DNA of 64,000 bases, taken from assembly GCF_031456495.1 (NCBI RefSeq), contig NZ_JAVDUW010000003.1, positions 248,001-312,000 of the forward strand. Reading direction: 5' to 3'. The notes beneath the pieces are model-generated. The model had not been told where the DNA came from. It was given only the letters and a program-made list of their open reading frames with translations, and searched no databases. This DNA comes from Pedococcus sp031456495 (GTDB lineage: Bacteria > Actinomycetota > Actinomycetes > Actinomycetales > Dermatophilaceae). Both the position numbers and the translations under genes were made by a program. Below are positions 63,785 to 64,000 of the stretch, piece by piece (the first letter of the stretch is position 1; every line of letters starts with the position of its first letter).

Positions 63785-64000
63785 TGCCCGTCCCAACCGA
63801 CGGCCCGGCGCCGCCTATCCCTGGTGTCCGGCAGACCCCGTGAGGTCATGCCGCAAGGTCAGGGCGGGATGAGGAGGTGGTCTGTCGCGTATCTCCCTGT
63901 ATACGCCCCGGGCACCACGGTGTCGATGGCCACGAAAGGCCATGGACACCAGCGCCGGCACCTGCGGTGGCAGCCGTCGCGAGGTCGGGCGAACGTGGCT
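63785..64000. other. Right-end intergenic stretch with long hairpin
   Basis: Gene-free as far as can be seen. A 13-bp stem (one mismatch) GGTGTCGATGGCC / GGCCATGGACACC with a 6-base loop lies at 63919-63950. Two frames starting at ATG 63926 and ATG 63942 are open to the window edge; neither can be judged here. Confidence 0.5.

Noticed and set aside
63926..64000. Two overlapping open frames at the right edge
   Set aside because: Both are truncated by the window edge, neither has a clear ribosome-binding site, and the hairpin overlaps both starts.

Overview
High-GC (roughly 72% by eye) chromosomal DNA from a Gram-positive actinobacterium. The pointers are ANTAR and WhiB regulators, two lipoproteins with lipoboxes, a HelR-type RNA polymerase remodeler, UdgX, and dense operons whose ORFs overlap by GTGA or ATGA. 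Gene content fits Micrococcales, perhaps Intrasporangiaceae; that placement is inference. I saw no rRNA, tRNA, insertion sequence, phage or CRISPR array.

Layout. 0-4 kb: end of a DUF302 protein, a CsoR/CstR-type repressor, two MFS exporters and a MarR regulator. 3.9-8.2 kb: a polyketide-terpenoid island (IPP isomerase, FAD oxidoreductase, ICMT-like methyltransferase, type III PKS, divergent UbiA prenyltransferase). 8.2-11.7 kb: an ArsR/SRPBCC pair with a large operator palindrome, an NlpC/P60 lipoprotein and an epimerase. 11.7-17.8 kb: a five-gene overlapping operon (SDR, small membrane protein, TPP enzyme, enolase-superfamily enzyme, GH15 glycosidase) divergent from a MarR gene across a perfect palindrome. 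18.5-22.2 kb: a FAD/Fe-S oxidoreductase reading straight into a hemerythrin domain. 22-28.8 kb: ANTAR proteins, envelope-stress proteins, a glycosyltransferase and a second hemerythrin.

28.9-41.4 kb is a glycoconjugate locus. An eight-gene minus-strand operon carries the ADP-heptose enzymes GmhA (fused to a GT4 transferase), HldE and GmhB (fused to a GT2 transferase), with two GT9 heptosyltransferase-like proteins, another GT4, an SDR and an O-carbamoyltransferase. A UDP-glucuronate decarboxylase-like gene and a GT2 lie beside it. I infer that it makes a carbamoylated heptose-containing surface glycan in a bacterium without LPS.

41.4-54.5 kb: a third hemerythrin, UdgX, a sigma-B/F type sigma factor, a CinA-domain protein, an ANTAR protein, a sugar ABC importer without its ATPase, a cassette of a 30-residue ORF, lipoprotein, NRAMP-like transporter and PRC-barrel protein, a WhiB protein and a flavoprotein. 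54.5-64 kb: FUSC protein, MgtA-type ATPase, HelR with a rifamycin-associated-element-like inverted repeat, GSP26-like protein, slipin, universal stress protein and a DUF1876 protein.

Regulation links these loci. Sigma-B-like promoters (GTTT/GTTG, 14-16 bp, GGGTAY-like) precede about nine genes or operons, including all three hemerythrin loci. GAAGCGYTTC boxes precede the heptose operon, the sigma gene and the sugar importer. GGGACCT-N2-GGCCC boxes resembling DosR sites precede mgtA, the slipin and the universal stress protein. A dispersed octamer, GTATGCCG, occurs about 34 times on both strands, in three reading frames and between genes.
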